A stretch of 33,242 nt of DNA from Clostridia bacterium (GCA_026414765.1 JAOAIJ010000053.1:1-33242); one strand, 5' to 3'. Positions 1-12,202 are shown, counted from the first letter of the stretch. Notes: generated by a model not told the origin, from the letters alone. A program made the numbers and translations.

Positions 1-3000
1 GTATCATTCTGGTCAAGGTTCTTTTCATTACCAAAGGCATCATAATCGTAACTCTTGATAACATTTCCATCTGTTCCAGTTAATTGTACCACATCACCAT
101 GAGCATTGAAAAGCATGTACTTCCTGTTATTGCCTGTCCCATCTTCACTATAGACTAAATTTATCCCACGTACATACTTGTTAGCTACGTTTCCTGCCCC
201 ATCAAGCTCCAATACAATTTGATCGCCATCCCACACATGAGTTATTGCTGCTCCATTCACTGCCTTTGAAGTCCTTAACCCATCCCCGTTATATCCGTAC
301 TCTACCGTTTTATCCCCTATGGTCGTACCTGTAAGCTGGTTGAATCCATTGTATGTACTTATTGTAATATCTGTATTCCCGCCCTCACCCGCAACCACTG
401 CCGTATAGTCTTCAATTTCCCCTTCTGCTATGGGCTTCTCGGTTTCTACAGCCTTGTATATCTGATTCCCATTATCATCATAGTTATAACGCGTTATTTC
501 TGATATTCCGACTTTTTCCTGTACTTCTGTCAGCAGCCTGTTCGCCTTATCATACTCATATATGGTAGTAGAGGCATTTTCTCCGGTTACAGTCATTTGT
601 TCCCTGTTGTTATAATCATCATAACTGTATCCGGTGGATGTTATGACAATCCCATTCAGTTTTTCTGTCTCGGTAGCCAGCCTGCCTGCTCCATCATATA
701 TGTAGTCCGTAGACTTACCGGTAATTGTTTCATTTTTACCTGTCTGATTCCCATCCAGACTGTATGTATAACTGTACTGTGATATTATATCTGTTCCTTT
801 TTTATTTGTAAGCAATATTACCTTATTGGCAAGGTTATAACTGTATTCCGTTGAATTACCATTTGAGTAGACTAAACTCTCCCTGTTTCCATTGTCATCA
901 TATGCGTATGTGGCAGTCAATTGTCCGTTCTCAAACACTTCATGCAGCCTGTTCATTTTATCGTAGGTGTATGTTGTGTTCATTTCGGTTTGACCGTTTT
1001 TCTTTATGATCATGGATTTTCTGTTATTGGCTGCATCATACGTGTACTCTTTTACCACACCATCCGAGCCTGTTTCAGATATCAGCCTCCCCAGATCATC
1101 ATAAGTACAAAGAGTGTTCGAATCGGCTCCTGTCGCTATTCTGCTTCCGGCCAGGCTGTAGCTATATGTACGTACAGCATCACCATCGTGCTCAGGAGTT
1201 ATTACACTCATCGATGTAGTCCTGTTCAGGGAATCGGGGATATATGTAATTACATTTCCGTTCCTGTCAGTTTTCTGAATCAGATTTCCGTTATAGTCAT
1301 ACTCATAGCTCTCTTCTTTTAGTAAGGGGTCGACCATTTTTCTTAGCTGTCCAAATTGGTTATACTCATATTTGGTAACTGAGTAATCCTCGTCGCCTGC
1401 TGTCACAATATTATCCAGCCCCATGATTTCCAAAGACGAGCTGAGACCGGTATACATTCGCACCTTGTTGCCTACAGCGTCGTAATAATATTGCGTATAG
1501 TTCTCAGGAACTTCCCCGTTGTATAAAGTTACCTTCAGCAGCATATTCCGGCTGTTGTATTCATAGGCTGTCTTGTCGAATTTGTCTGTCTCTCCGGCCT
1601 TGTTTGAGCTTACCTTTTCAAGGACAATATTCCCGTTACGGTCATAGTAGTGCTTTTTCGTACTATAGTACAGGATTCCGTTATTGCTTTCAAAGGGTAT
1701 GGATTCCTTAAGCACTCTTCCCATGCTGTCATATTCATAGCTGGCAGAGTACGGTACCTGAGCTTTGTTTCCTTTGATGTCAGTGACAGCTTTTGCCCTG
1801 CCTAATGCATCATATTCTGTTGTTGTAAAGTCTCCTTTTATATTGTAGGCTTTTGTTGGCTTCCCCTCAAAGTTATACTCATATTTCGCAGTATAAGGCT
1901 CTGTCCAGCTTTCATTGTAAGCTCTTGCTGACTTTTCTTCTGTTTTGTTACCCATATAGTCATACTTGAAGGTATCGAAGTACTCGATCCCTTCGTGCAT
2001 ACGGCTTTGCTTTTCTATTAACCCAAGCTTATTTGCATATGAATTTGTTGTAATCGAAGGTGAGCTTGCATCGCCTATTACTGTTTTGGATACTTTTGAG
2101 TATAGCCCGTTGTCAAATGCATCATCGTATGCATATACTTCTTTATACTTTACTGCATCTGAATCATCTCTGATTTCCTTCGATACAAGCCTCCCATCAC
2201 TGCAATATGTGTTTACTGTCCTGCTCTTATTGTTGTTATTTGATTCAGCTTTCAATCTGGATAATTCATCATATATAAATGAACTAAGGATTTCTCCACT
2301 TGTCATGTCTTGAATGAACAGCTTGTTGCCAAACTCGTCAGACTTTGTTTTCATATGGCTGTTGTTTTCATTGGTTTCTATTACATAGTTTTCGCTGTCA
2401 TTGTATTCCCATGCCTTACAGCTGTTATCAGGATTAATCTGTGTAAGAGGCCTTCCAAGCTTATCATATGAAAATTGTATTACATTGCCCTGACCATCAG
2501 ATTTGGCTGTAATATTTCCGTACCAATCATATGTTACAGTCTCGTCAATAACTCCAGGATTGTATCCTGTTTTTGATGCTATAAGATTACCATCGGCATC
2601 CCTTACATTTTCTACCCACTTACGGGTAAGGTATGCACCGTTGAACTTTTCGTTCCGCATTCCCACATTGTCATCGTAGCTATATTTGACAGCTACAAAA
2701 TCAGTCCAGTTATCCAGGTAATTTCGTTCCTCACTGACATTCCCATACGAATCGTAAAGATATTGCGCCTGCTTTCTCAGAGTTCCATTTTCTTTTATCC
2801 TTGCCCATTCAATAGCCTTATGGTCGGCGTAAGGAGTATACTCCTCTGTAATTGTTGTAGCCCCATCCTTCTTGTATGTCTTTGTAATTGGATAGTGGTA
2901 CTGGATATCATATGTATAGCTGGTTTTGTGTTCATCGTCTATAGGTATGTTATTGGCATCCCTGCTTGCCTGTGCATCCCAATACCCCAATAGATCCCTG

Positions 3001-4793
3001 AATACTGAATCGTATTGATAGTTTTCTACCTTCTCAATGTATTTACCTGTACTCTTGTTATATACTCTATTTACAGTAGCAGTTTTGAGTTTCAATTGTG
3101 GGTCATAGGTGTTTATTACTTCAATCTTATGATCTGCGCCAGTACTCAGTATTCCTGTGCAGAACATGCTCACCTCACTTTTTGATGGGTTTTGCAGATA
3201 TTTATATGTATATGTTTGCCTGTTTCCCAACACATCGTCTATGTCTGTTGTCACTACATGGCTGCCCGGTATGCTTGTGTTGAAATAATTTGGATAGCCG
3301 TCATATTCTATCTTGCCATCCCCAATAAAATAGTTGTTATAAATATACTTTTTGTAGCTATGTCTTGAACCGTCTTTTTTATAATCTGCCCGCTCAGTTA
3401 CTTTTAGAAACTGCTCGTTACCCAGCACCCCTAAATTCCTGGTTGTATACCTTGGATCGGAGTATTTGTATTCCGTCTTCCCCCCTGTAGGGTAGGTGAT
3501 ACTTTTCAGACAAGCATAATAATTTGTAGCTTCAGCATAGACAGGGTCTTTTTTTCTATAGCAGAACCTGGTAGGGTTTGATGTATATTCATATTTTGTT
3601 TCCCTTCCTGCAGGGTCAACAACACTTGTCAAATTATAGTCTGAGCCAAAAGGTCCACCAGCTGCTCTGTTATAATATATTTTTTTATTGTTAGCCGGCT
3701 CAGTATCGTCCACTACTTCTATGGTGACTCTACTGCTGGAATATGTAATATTAACGGTTCTCCCCACGCTATCAATTATTTTACTTATTAAAGGGTGATA
3801 GTTTATACTTGTGTCATGATAGAACTTTATTTCATTCCCAAATCTGTCTTTAATCCCCAACAATCTTCCATCGCTGCCAAAGTAGGTCTTTTTCCCATCC
3901 TTTTCGGTTAGTACATAGCTCGAATTCATCTCCCCATTGTTATAGGTGCCATCGCAAGTCACTATCCTGTCTTTAAAAGGATATCCTACAAGATGGGAAT
4001 CTCCTCCATCTGAGTCAAAGCTTATGAGCCAAGTTCCGTAGCTTCCGTAATGCAAATATTCATAATCTCCGCGCTCTTCAATGAATGGGAAATCAAGGGA
4101 CCATCCTGTTCCTAGGTTGAAATAGTTTTCATTTACCGTATCATTCTTTAACTCGTCCCAATAAGGTGTGTCGTATATTATCCACGGCATTCCGTCAGGG
4201 AAAAAATAGTACCTGATTTCTGCTTTGAAATCCGAATACTTATATACCTCCATTATTGTGTCATTACCTGACATATACGAGTAAGAGGTGTCAAATTCTC
4301 CGTTATTATACCTATCAGCAAGCAGTTGAGCAGGTTGGGAATAGGAATAGTATGGTGCTTGGCTTACAAAAGTGCTTGGTGTAGTACTTGACAGTACCCC
4401 ATTAATATACTTATAAACTGTTTGAGTACCATTTACTCCGAATCCTAATGAATAAACTGTGTACTTAGAGCTGCTAACGTAGCATTGAAGCTCACAATAA
4501 TTAGCATCATAAAGGCTATAATTTCTTGTTATTGCAAGATCCAAGCCATTCCTACCTTTTAGCACCAGGTCGGTTTGCGAGATATCAAGATTTCCGCTTG
4601 CCGGATCTATATATTCTGACTGAGCAGAATTTCTAATTGAAAATGATTCAACCGATCCCTGTTTGTATACAGAGATTGGATATACGTAGTTGTTGTAATT
4701 ATCAGTTACTGAATCAGCAAAGACAAATGAGGTATTAAGTGCAAATACCGAAAGAAACATAGCGAAAAGGCTTAAACAAAGCTTCCTTAACAT
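1..4793 (-). CDS. Secreted RHS/YD-repeat protein (3' end outside the window)
   Basis: An open frame runs from ATG at 4793 to the left edge, giving at least 1597 residues with no stop. The N-terminus is a signal peptide (basic MLRK, a hydrophobic stretch, FVFADS). A segment reading SGNLDISQTDLVLKGRNGLDL follows near residue 70, typical of the N-terminal part of secreted RHS proteins. After that come dozens of YD-type repeats, such as YEYDSMGRV, YDYNGNLIQKTDRNGN and YIYDGAGRLATETEK. The last visible part, HVWDGDQIVLELDG then YMLFNAHGDVVQLTG, is the usual lead-in to the RHS core. The core end and any C-terminal toxin tip and immunity gene would lie beyond base 1. RHS proteins form a hollow beta-cocoon that encloses a C-terminal domain. 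The start overlaps the upstream stop (TAATG) and has AGGGGGTGG before it, so translation is probably coupled. A toxin role is inferred, not seen. Confidence 0.93.
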   Translation of the reverse strand, partial: MLRKLCLSLFAMFLSVFALNTSFVFADSVTDNYNNYVYPISVYKQGSVESFSIRNSAQSEYIDPASGNLDISQTDLVLKGRNGLDLAITRNYSLYDANYCELQCYVSSSKYTVYSLGFGVNGTQTVYKYINGVLSSTTPSTFVSQAPYYSYSQPAQLLADRYNNGEFDTSYSYMSGNDTIMEVYKYSDFKAEIRYYFFPDGMPWIIYDTPYWDELKNDTVNENYFNLGTGWSLDFPFIEERGDYEYLHYGSYGTWLISFDSDGGDSHLVGYPFKDRIVTCDGTYNNGEMNSSYVLTEKDGKKTYFGSDGRLLGIKDRFGNEIKFYHDTSINYHPLISKIIDSVGRTVNITYSSSRVTIEVVDDTEPANNKKIYYNRAAGGPFGSDYNLTSVVDPAGRETKYEYTSNPTRFCYRKKDPVYAEATNYYACLKSITYPTGGKTEYKYSDPRYTTRNLGVLGNEQFLKVTERADYKKDGSRHSYKKYIYNNYFIGDGKIEYDGYPNYFNTSIPGSHVVTTDIDDVLGNRQTYTYKYLQNPSKSEVSMFCTGILSTGADHKIEVINTYDPQLKLKTATVNRVYNKSTGKYIEKVENYQYDSVFRDLLGYWDAQASRDANNIPIDDEHKTSYTYDIQYHYPITKTYKKDGATTITEEYTPYADHKAIEWARIKENGTLRKQAQYLYDSYGNVSEERNYLDNWTDFVAVKYSYDDNVGMRNEKFNGAYLTRKWVENVRDADGNLIASKTGYNPGVIDETVTYDWYGNITAKSDGQGNVIQFSYDKLGRPLTQINPDNSCKAWEYNDSENYVIETNENNSHMKTKSDEFGNKLFIQDMTSGEILSSFIYDELSRLKAESNNNNKSRTVNTYCSDGRLVSKEIRDDSDAVKYKEVYAYDDAFDNGLYSKVSKTVIGDASSPSITTNSYANKLGLIEKQSRMHEGIEYFDTFKYDYMGNKTEEKSARAYNESWTEPYTAKYEYNFEGKPTKAYNIKGDFTTTEYDALGRAKAVTDIKGNKAQVPYSASYEYDSMGRVLKESIPFESNNGILYYSTKKHYYDRNGNIVLEKVSSNKAGETDKFDKTAYEYNSRNMLLKVTLYNGEVPENYTQYYYDAVGNKVRMYTGLSSSLEIMGLDNIVTAGDEDYSVTKYEYNQFGQLRKMVDPLLKEESYEYDYNGNLIQKTDRNGNVITYIPDSLNRTTSMSVITPEHDGDAVRTYSYSLAGSRIATGADSNTLCTYDDLGRLISETGSDGVVKEYTYDAANNRKSMIIKKNGQTEMNTTYTYDKMNRLHEVFENGQLTATYAYDDNGNRESLVYSNGNSTEYSYNLANKVILLTNKKGTDIISQYSYTYSLDGNQTGKNETITGKSTDYIYDGAGRLATETEKLNGIVITSTGYSYDDYNNREQMTVTGENASTTIYEYDKANRLLTEVQEKVGISEITRYNYDDNGNQIYKAVETEKPIAEGEIEDYTAVVAGEGGNTDITISTYNGFNQLTGTTIGDKTVEYGYNGDGLRTSKAVNGAAITHVWDGDQIVLELDGAGNVANKYVRGINLVYSEDGTGNNRKYMLFNAHGDVVQLTGTDGNVIKSYDYDAFGNEKNLDQND

Positions 4794-5671
4794 TACTTGC
4801 CACCCCCTAATACATCCTTTACAGCCTTCCATTCCTTTTTATCCTTTTTCAGGTTGAGTACCTTGTCCAGCTTTACTTTATTCTTATTTGCAAGGTCTTT
4901 AGCAAAGGCGATATCAACTATATTGTCAATACCATATTGCCTGCATTTTTCTATCTCCTGGTCAGTTATACCATACTGTTTTTTCAATATCCTTTCTGTA
5001 TCGCTCTCTATTTGGGCGTAGGGAATAAATTTTCTTTTGGATGCATTAATGTTTTCTTCCCAGTACATCTTTTTAAGTTCCTTTATTGTCTTTCCTTTCT
5101 TCAGATTTTTGAAGATTTCCTTATATTCCTTTTTATAGTTGAATGACATTATTGCTACTTCATTTATTTCTTGTTCTGATAGCCCTTGATTTTTCATTTC
5201 CTTCACTTGCTCAGAAGGAATTTTCAATTCTTCGACCGGCGTCTTTGCTTTAATATCCAGCTCTTTTATAACATCATTCCATGGTCTGCTGACTTCTTCA
5301 ACAGCCCTTTTATCTCCGTTTATTTTATCTATGAATGTGGTTTTGCCCTTCATTTTTAATATTTCTTCAGGAGTTTTATCGCAGAACAGTGATAATTGCT
5401 CTGCTCTATCTATATCATAAAAATCATAACCTTGATTATATAGTTCCAACTCTTTTTCTCTAGGCAGCTTTTTGTGAGCTTTCTGAAGTTCATTCTCCCA
5501 CTCTTCATTAGTATCAGCTTCTATCTTAACAATTTTGTTATCATATTCGGATTTGTTTAAAGAAGCATCTTTCTTTGCAGCAACTGTACTCACAGCGTAT
5601 GCTACAGTTGAGACTGCAAATATCACAATAGTCATAATTGCAAGCATTCTGGCCCTTTTTTGTTTGAACAT
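4793..5671 (-). CDS. Small membrane-anchored or exported helical protein of the RHS operon
   Basis: 292 residues, family not recognised. Residues about 9-31 are a single hydrophobic segment after a basic start (MFKQKRARM), so the protein is anchored or exported. The rest is highly charged, Lys/Glu-rich and predicted helical. It seems to hold three diverged copies of one unit, at about 68-150, 151-208 and 218-290. The unit has the form: hydrophobic-x-x-G-h-x-x-x-E-I, a helix, then a Lys-rich strip ending in a Trp or Tyr helix. Examples are NQGLSEQEINEVA, YGITDQEIEKCR and KKDKKEWKAVKDVLG. The ribosome binding site is a G-run (AGGGGGGGACAGG) close to the ATG, 13 bases after the FnIII gene. Its TAA overlaps the RHS start codon. 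The coupling suggests it acts with the RHS protein, for example as a wall spacer or chaperone, but that is a guess. Confidence 0.85.
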   Translation of the reverse strand: MFKQKRARMLAIMTIVIFAVSTVAYAVSTVAAKKDASLNKSEYDNKIVKIEADTNEEWENELQKAHKKLPREKELELYNQGYDFYDIDRAEQLSLFCDKTPEEILKMKGKTTFIDKINGDKRAVEEVSRPWNDVIKELDIKAKTPVEELKIPSEQVKEMKNQGLSEQEINEVAIMSFNYKKEYKEIFKNLKKGKTIKELKKMYWEENINASKRKFIPYAQIESDTERILKKQYGITDQEIEKCRQYGIDNIVDIAFAKDLANKNKVKLDKVLNLKKDKKEWKAVKDVLGGGK

Positions 5672-5684
5672 GTTCCTGTCCCCC

Positions 5685-7754
5685 CTATTCTACCGTATAT
5701 ACTATTTTTGATTGACCGTTTATTTTTGCTTTGAAGCTGATACTGTTTACCGGACCTGATTTTGATTTGCCCTGTGCAACTGGATTAACAATTACAAAGG
5801 TTACTTTTCCTGGTACATATTGCGTAATAATTACATTTGTCCCAGGAATATCTCCAGTAATCAGCTCTTTTTTCTTCGTAGCAGTACACAGGTCTGTCAC
5901 TTCCAGTTCTTCAGTATTATACGTTACGGTAAAACTTTTCTGACTATAATCTGTTATATTGCTTGCCTTTAGAACAAAAAGTACCTGTTTCCCGGCTGTA
6001 CAGTTTAACGTATATTCCGGTCCTAATGTTCCCTTCTTCAGAACTGGACTCCAATCTGTATTACCTTGAATGGTTACCGCTTTTACATAATACATGTGTT
6101 TTGTATTTGGGCTAAGTCCGCTGTGGACATAAGTTGTTGAGCTCCCGTTATCAATCTCAACCCCATCCACTTTTATTATGTATCCTATGGCTCCATCAAC
6201 AGCATTCCATGAAATCGTAATCGCATTACTTGTAGCAGTAGCTGTAGGAACACCTGGTGGAGCTACTGCAGTCCTGCTGGAAACAAGCGAACTGAACTCA
6301 GTCTCTACATTATCCCCATTCTTTGATTTAACTTGAAAGTCATAGCTTGTATCCGGAGACAGTCCTGTTATTGTAATCGCCTTATTTTGCAAAGTAATCC
6401 AAGTAGGTATTGTAGTAAGTTCCCCTGCAGATGTAACAAATCTTGCCCCTGTCTTTATCTGATATTCGGTAGAAGAATGGTTGCTGTCAGCTATATGGGC
6501 CTCAACTGTTGTAGATGAAAAATTAACAAGACTTAGACTTGGCATGTCAGCCAACGTATACATATTTTTTGAGAAGCTTTGTATGTGCCCTTCCGCATCC
6601 CTGGCCTCAAACCTGAGTTTGTATAATGTATTTGGAGTCAGCATGTAATTCAGATTATTCAGTACATTACATGTAGTGGCTGACATCCAGTTTGATTGCT
6701 TTAGAGCTTCATCTGAAGAGTTTAGAACCGTGTACCTGTAGGGCAAGGCCGCAAGTCCGGAAATGCTGTCAGTTGCAGACCCTGATATGGTAGCACTATT
6801 TACAGATGTTACAAATGAAACTGTTCCCAAAACCGGCAGCGTCTTGTCCACAGTGAAGCTGACAGTGGAAGTAATTGGCGCACCAATCCCATCGCAGATT
6901 TCAAACTTAAGTGTATGGATACCTTGTGTTATATCTGATTGACTAAAGTCTATCGGACTAAAATCAACGGTTTGCAAATATCTGGTATTAGTGGCAACCT
7001 TCGTATCCAGGGGAGTAGTTGCAGAATCCAAATACAGCTTACAGGTCACATTATTATTATCGACATCAGACACTGTTATTTGTGGAGATACACTTGTATC
7101 AAGGTCGGAAAACATTGTATTGATGGTAGGAAATGTTACTGAGAACATCGGCTGCTGATTTGCATACTGCCTTATATCTGTTTTTTCTATTCTTGCAATC
7201 GAACTGGTACCATCTGATATGTTAAACTGGTTTGAGTTTTGAATCAGATAATTACACGCTCCGCCTACCAAATAGTACCCAATATTACTATCGAATGGAT
7301 AAACAAATAGCATCTGATTATTCCATGTAGTCACATAATAACCGGCACTAGGTATTATACTTATAGAAGTATCTATCGCTGGCGCAGTAATTTGAATATC
7401 GTTCTTGTTCCAGCAAGTTAATCTGGGGTAATTTGACTGATTAAGTGTAAGTAAAGTAGAGCTATTATTACCTTTGAACCTGACTCCGAAAAAAAGCTTA
7501 CAGTCGGAAACTCTTCTGATAACAAAACAGTTTGTATAATAACTACATGACCCTACCCAATTCAGATTGTAGTTATTTGACGAAACCCAGACATCATCAA
7601 ATCCAGGTATTATTGACTGGGTAGCTGCAAATGCTTTTTCCCCTCCAATTCTAATAAACCATCCACTTACAAAAGGATTAAATGATACGTTAAAACAGAT
7701 AAGTAGAAATAGAACAAAAGCAGAAAATGACAGTTTCTTGATTTTTTTACTCAC
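5685..7754 (-). CDS. Secreted fibronectin type III-domain protein, first gene of the RHS operon
   Basis: 689 residues. The signal peptide ends near residue 44 (hydrophobic core, then EKAFAA). Residues about 45-195 are an unrecognised Cys-, Asn- and Trp-rich region. About 200-310 is an Ig-like stretch ending in TVSFTVDKTLP. About 310-578 holds three FnIII-like domains, recognisable from phrases such as ITGLSPDTSYDFQVKSKNGD and ISWNAVDGAIGYIIKVDG. The last ~110 residues form a beta-rich module (FTVTYNTEELEVTDLC near its middle) that vaguely resembles a cohesin-type or carbohydrate-binding sandwich; this last call is weak. The start has GGAGAG upstream. The layout is that of a cell-surface or extracellular binding protein. 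Its place ahead of the RHS gene suggests a shared extracellular job. No catalytic motif was seen. Confidence 0.88.
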   Translation of the reverse strand: MSKKIKKLSFSAFVLFLLICFNVSFNPFVSGWFIRIGGEKAFAATQSIIPGFDDVWVSSNNYNLNWVGSCSYYTNCFVIRRVSDCKLFFGVRFKGNNSSTLLTLNQSNYPRLTCWNKNDIQITAPAIDTSISIIPSAGYYVTTWNNQMLFVYPFDSNIGYYLVGGACNYLIQNSNQFNISDGTSSIARIEKTDIRQYANQQPMFSVTFPTINTMFSDLDTSVSPQITVSDVDNNNVTCKLYLDSATTPLDTKVATNTRYLQTVDFSPIDFSQSDITQGIHTLKFEICDGIGAPITSTVSFTVDKTLPVLGTVSFVTSVNSATISGSATDSISGLAALPYRYTVLNSSDEALKQSNWMSATTCNVLNNLNYMLTPNTLYKLRFEARDAEGHIQSFSKNMYTLADMPSLSLVNFSSTTVEAHIADSNHSSTEYQIKTGARFVTSAGELTTIPTWITLQNKAITITGLSPDTSYDFQVKSKNGDNVETEFSSLVSSRTAVAPPGVPTATATSNAITISWNAVDGAIGYIIKVDGVEIDNGSSTTYVHSGLSPNTKHMYYVKAVTIQGNTDWSPVLKKGTLGPEYTLNCTAGKQVLFVLKASNITDYSQKSFTVTYNTEELEVTDLCTATKKKELITGDIPGTNVIITQYVPGKVTFVIVNPVAQGKSKSGPVNSISFKAKINGQSKIVYTVE

Positions 7755-8195
7755 TATTGACTCTCCTTTACAATATTTTTATTTTTTTAGCACAAAATCA
7801 TCAACATATAGGCTAAAACTCTGTCTCCGCCAACCAGTAGACATTTTTCAATAAATTAATAAACAAAGCACTTGGTTTGCATAAAAACCCAAGTGCTTAT
7901 TGACTCATACACTTTATATATTTATCACAGTCAAACAAAACCTTGTACAAACCATTACATTCATTGTTAAAATTAATAATATAGATTTTAATAAATTAAT
8001 ATACCCATGTAAATATAAATATACAAATTTTGAAAAATATTTATTTTTCGACATATTTCTCCAATTTATATTACTCGGCCTCTTTAGCACTGTTAATTTC
8101 TCTAAATATCTCCATATTACACTTAAAACAAAAAAAATACGCCACTAAAGGATAAACATTGTGATATCATCTCATGTAATTACTTCTTTTATTCT
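7755..8195. other. AT-rich gap upstream of the RHS operon
   Basis: This 441-bp stretch separates the RHS operon start from the terminator of the rph-like gene. It should hold the operon promoter, but no convincing -35/-10 pair was found. It contains the inverted repeat at 7868-7896, and a weaker 7-bp repeat (TTTTAGC/GCTAAAA on the minus strand) just before the FnIII ribosome binding site. An 82-codon plus-strand reading frame here has low-complexity composition and no ribosome binding site, so it is not called. Confidence 0.6.
7868..7896 (-). repeat. Inverted repeat in the RHS-operon leader, possible terminator or attenuator
   Basis: GCACTTGG (7868-7875) and CCAAGTGC (7889-7896) are perfect 8-bp arms around 13 bases. 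On the minus strand the hairpin is followed by a T-rich tail (TTTGTTTATT). It lies about 115 bases before the first gene of the RHS operon and could act as a leader terminator. No riboswitch core was recognised around it. Confidence 0.4.
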
Positions 8196-8220
8196 GAAAA
8201 AGCGGCCCTGATTGGACCGC
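8196..8220 (-). terminator. Intrinsic terminator of the rph-like gene
   Basis: On the minus strand GCGGTCC, a 5-base loop and GGGCCGC form a 7-bp stem with one G-T wobble, followed by TTTTTC. It lies 57 bases after the stop of the rph-like gene, in the right orientation. Confidence 0.8.
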
Positions 8221-8276
8221 CTTCCTAGCTTTCATCTTTTATTTAGCTCCATAGTAGGAAGACAACAGCTTCCCCG

Positions 8277-10940
<2,664 letters not shown>

Positions 10941-11040
10941 TTACCTCCTTTGTCAATCCTTCTTTGATGACATCCTTCGTGCTAAAACGATTTACCGAGT
11001 ATTGTACTAGCCTATCTATAATGTACCTTTTGCAAACATT

Positions 11041-11073
11041 CTATATACACATGCAACTTCCTTTGGATTCCAT
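11041..11073 (-). CDS. Candidate 10-residue leader peptide upstream of the rph-like gene
   Basis: ATG at 11073 starts MESKGSCMCI and stops at TAG. A GGAGGG ribosome binding site (11080-11085) sits 6 bases upstream, an ideal spacing. A TATAAT box lies about 40 bases upstream (11112-11117). About 100 bases separate the stop from the rph-like start. Short leader ORFs of this sort often control antibiotic-resistance genes. No clear competing hairpins were found, so the regulatory role is inference. Confidence 0.45.
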   Translation of the reverse strand: MESKGSCMCI

Positions 11074-11111
11074 AATAATCCCTCCAACAAACCGCATTAA
11101 CGTGCCATTGC

Positions 11112-11140
11112 ATTATAGCACTAGTAAATAAGAACAAATA
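11112..11140 (-). promoter_or_regulatory. Candidate promoter for the rph-like gene
   Basis: On the minus strand TATTTG (11140-11135), a 17-base spacer and TATAAT (11117-11112) form a promoter with a perfect -10 and a weak -35. Transcription would begin near 11105, just ahead of the leader ORF ribosome binding site. Confidence 0.45.
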
Positions 11141-11221
11141 GTCTGCATTTACATTTTTTTATATGGTATAATTAAAGTGGGGAGAATTCATGTACTGACA
11201 TTTACCTATTGTCCCTAATTG

Positions 11222-12202
11222 CTATGTTTCCTCCGCTTCTTTTTCATCATAGAAAAGAGGCAAAGTTTGAAGGTCATTTACTTCTCTGTCGGCGCTTGGC
11301 AAACTTAATGATATACCTGTCTCCGCCTTCTCGCACTGTGCCCGCCATTCCATTAACCAGTCGAGCTGTCTATCCAGAAACCTTTCATCAACACAGTCAA
11401 GGCCATTAACTTCAATAATTGTTGCCTGAAGCTGATAATGTCTGATTGCAATTAAGTCATAAAACGCCTTAATCTCCTCGTCGTTTAAGGTTTTGTATCT
11501 TGAATAGCCTGTAAGGAAACGTTCATAGATATGTTTTGATTTTTTATACCCATCTCTCTCAAATTTAAAATAATTCGTCGAGTCGCACAATACCATTATG
11601 TCATATACAGGAAAAGCATTGCAGGAAGTATCAAAATCTAATATGAAATACTCTCCTGCCGATGTCCGAAGAAGGTTTCCACGATGCAAATCTCCGTGAC
11701 AAAATCCTGGGGACAGGTTCTCAACTCTTTTCCAAAGCACATCGCCGTACTCTTGAAAAATGGCTATTTTGTTTTCGGGGTAGCGCTTTTTTCGCAAAAT
11801 ATTAATATATCTGTCAATAAAAAACGGTTTGCCTCGTATCGTTAGCCCACCTCCATAACTCTGCATTATGTTATGAAGCCTGCCGACAAGAGTACCAATT
11901 TTTTCTATATCTTCTCCTAATTCAGGTTCTCTTCCTTCAATGAAATTAAATAAGATATAAAGATAGTTTTCCTCTGGGGTGTCAATACCGAAATACGGCA
12001 ATCCATCCTTTGTAAGTATTATCCCCGGTACAGGGAAAGCGTTCTCTGTAAGATAAATTAGTATTTCAGCAGACTGTTTCGCCGTGTCCATGAATGCAGG
12101 AGGTACAGCTTTCATAAAATATTTTTTATTTCTACAGGAAACAATATATGAAAGACATCCTTCATTTACCATATTTTTACTTAGAATGGAAGACACAATC
12201 AT
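11222..12202 (-). CDS. APH/choline-kinase-fold phosphotransferase
   Basis: 326 residues. The catalytic loop FCHGDLHRGNLL and the metal-binding ILDFDT mark the aminoglycoside phosphotransferase / choline kinase / CotS superfamily. KYFMKAV near residue 30 could supply the ATP-binding lysine. The N-lobe is short: an in-frame TGA lies only six codons before the ATG, and no ribosome binding site is visible there. The true 5' end may therefore be lost, or translation may be weak. The last ~30 residues are acidic and probably disordered. The substrate cannot be told: drug, choline-like compound and spore-coat roles all occur in the family. Drug-resistance-type neighbours favour a drug role only weakly. 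Upstream on the same strand lies debris of a histidine phosphatase gene. Confidence 0.75.
   Translation of the reverse strand: MIVSSILSKNMVNEGCLSYIVSCRNKKYFMKAVPPAFMDTAKQSAEILIYLTENAFPVPGIILTKDGLPYFGIDTPEENYLYILFNFIEGREPELGEDIEKIGTLVGRLHNIMQSYGGGLTIRGKPFFIDRYINILRKKRYPENKIAIFQEYGDVLWKRVENLSPGFCHGDLHRGNLLRTSAGEYFILDFDTSCNAFPVYDIMVLCDSTNYFKFERDGYKKSKHIYERFLTGYSRYKTLNDEEIKAFYDLIAIRHYQLQATIIEVNGLDCVDERFLDRQLDWLMEWRAQCEKAETGISLSLPSADREVNDLQTLPLFYDEKEAEET

Noticed and set aside
1-4793. Many short plus-strand ORFs across the RHS gene
   Set aside because: They are antisense shadows of the repetitive YD-repeat coding sequence.
8047-8053. Single Spo0A-box-like heptamer (TGTCGAA on the minus strand) upstream of the RHS operon
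   Set aside because: A lone 7-base match in AT-rich DNA is expected by chance, and no promoter was found near it.
7900-8148. 82-codon plus-strand ORF
   Set aside because: Low-complexity AT-rich composition and no ribosome binding site.
11160-11185. Extended -10 (TGGTATAAT) on the plus strand
   Set aside because: No plus-strand gene follows and no -35 lies at a proper distance.
11713-11722. GGGGACAGGT resembling the end of the REP-like hairpin
   Set aside because: It lies in the APH-fold gene where it encodes conserved catalytic-loop residues, and no matching second arm is present.
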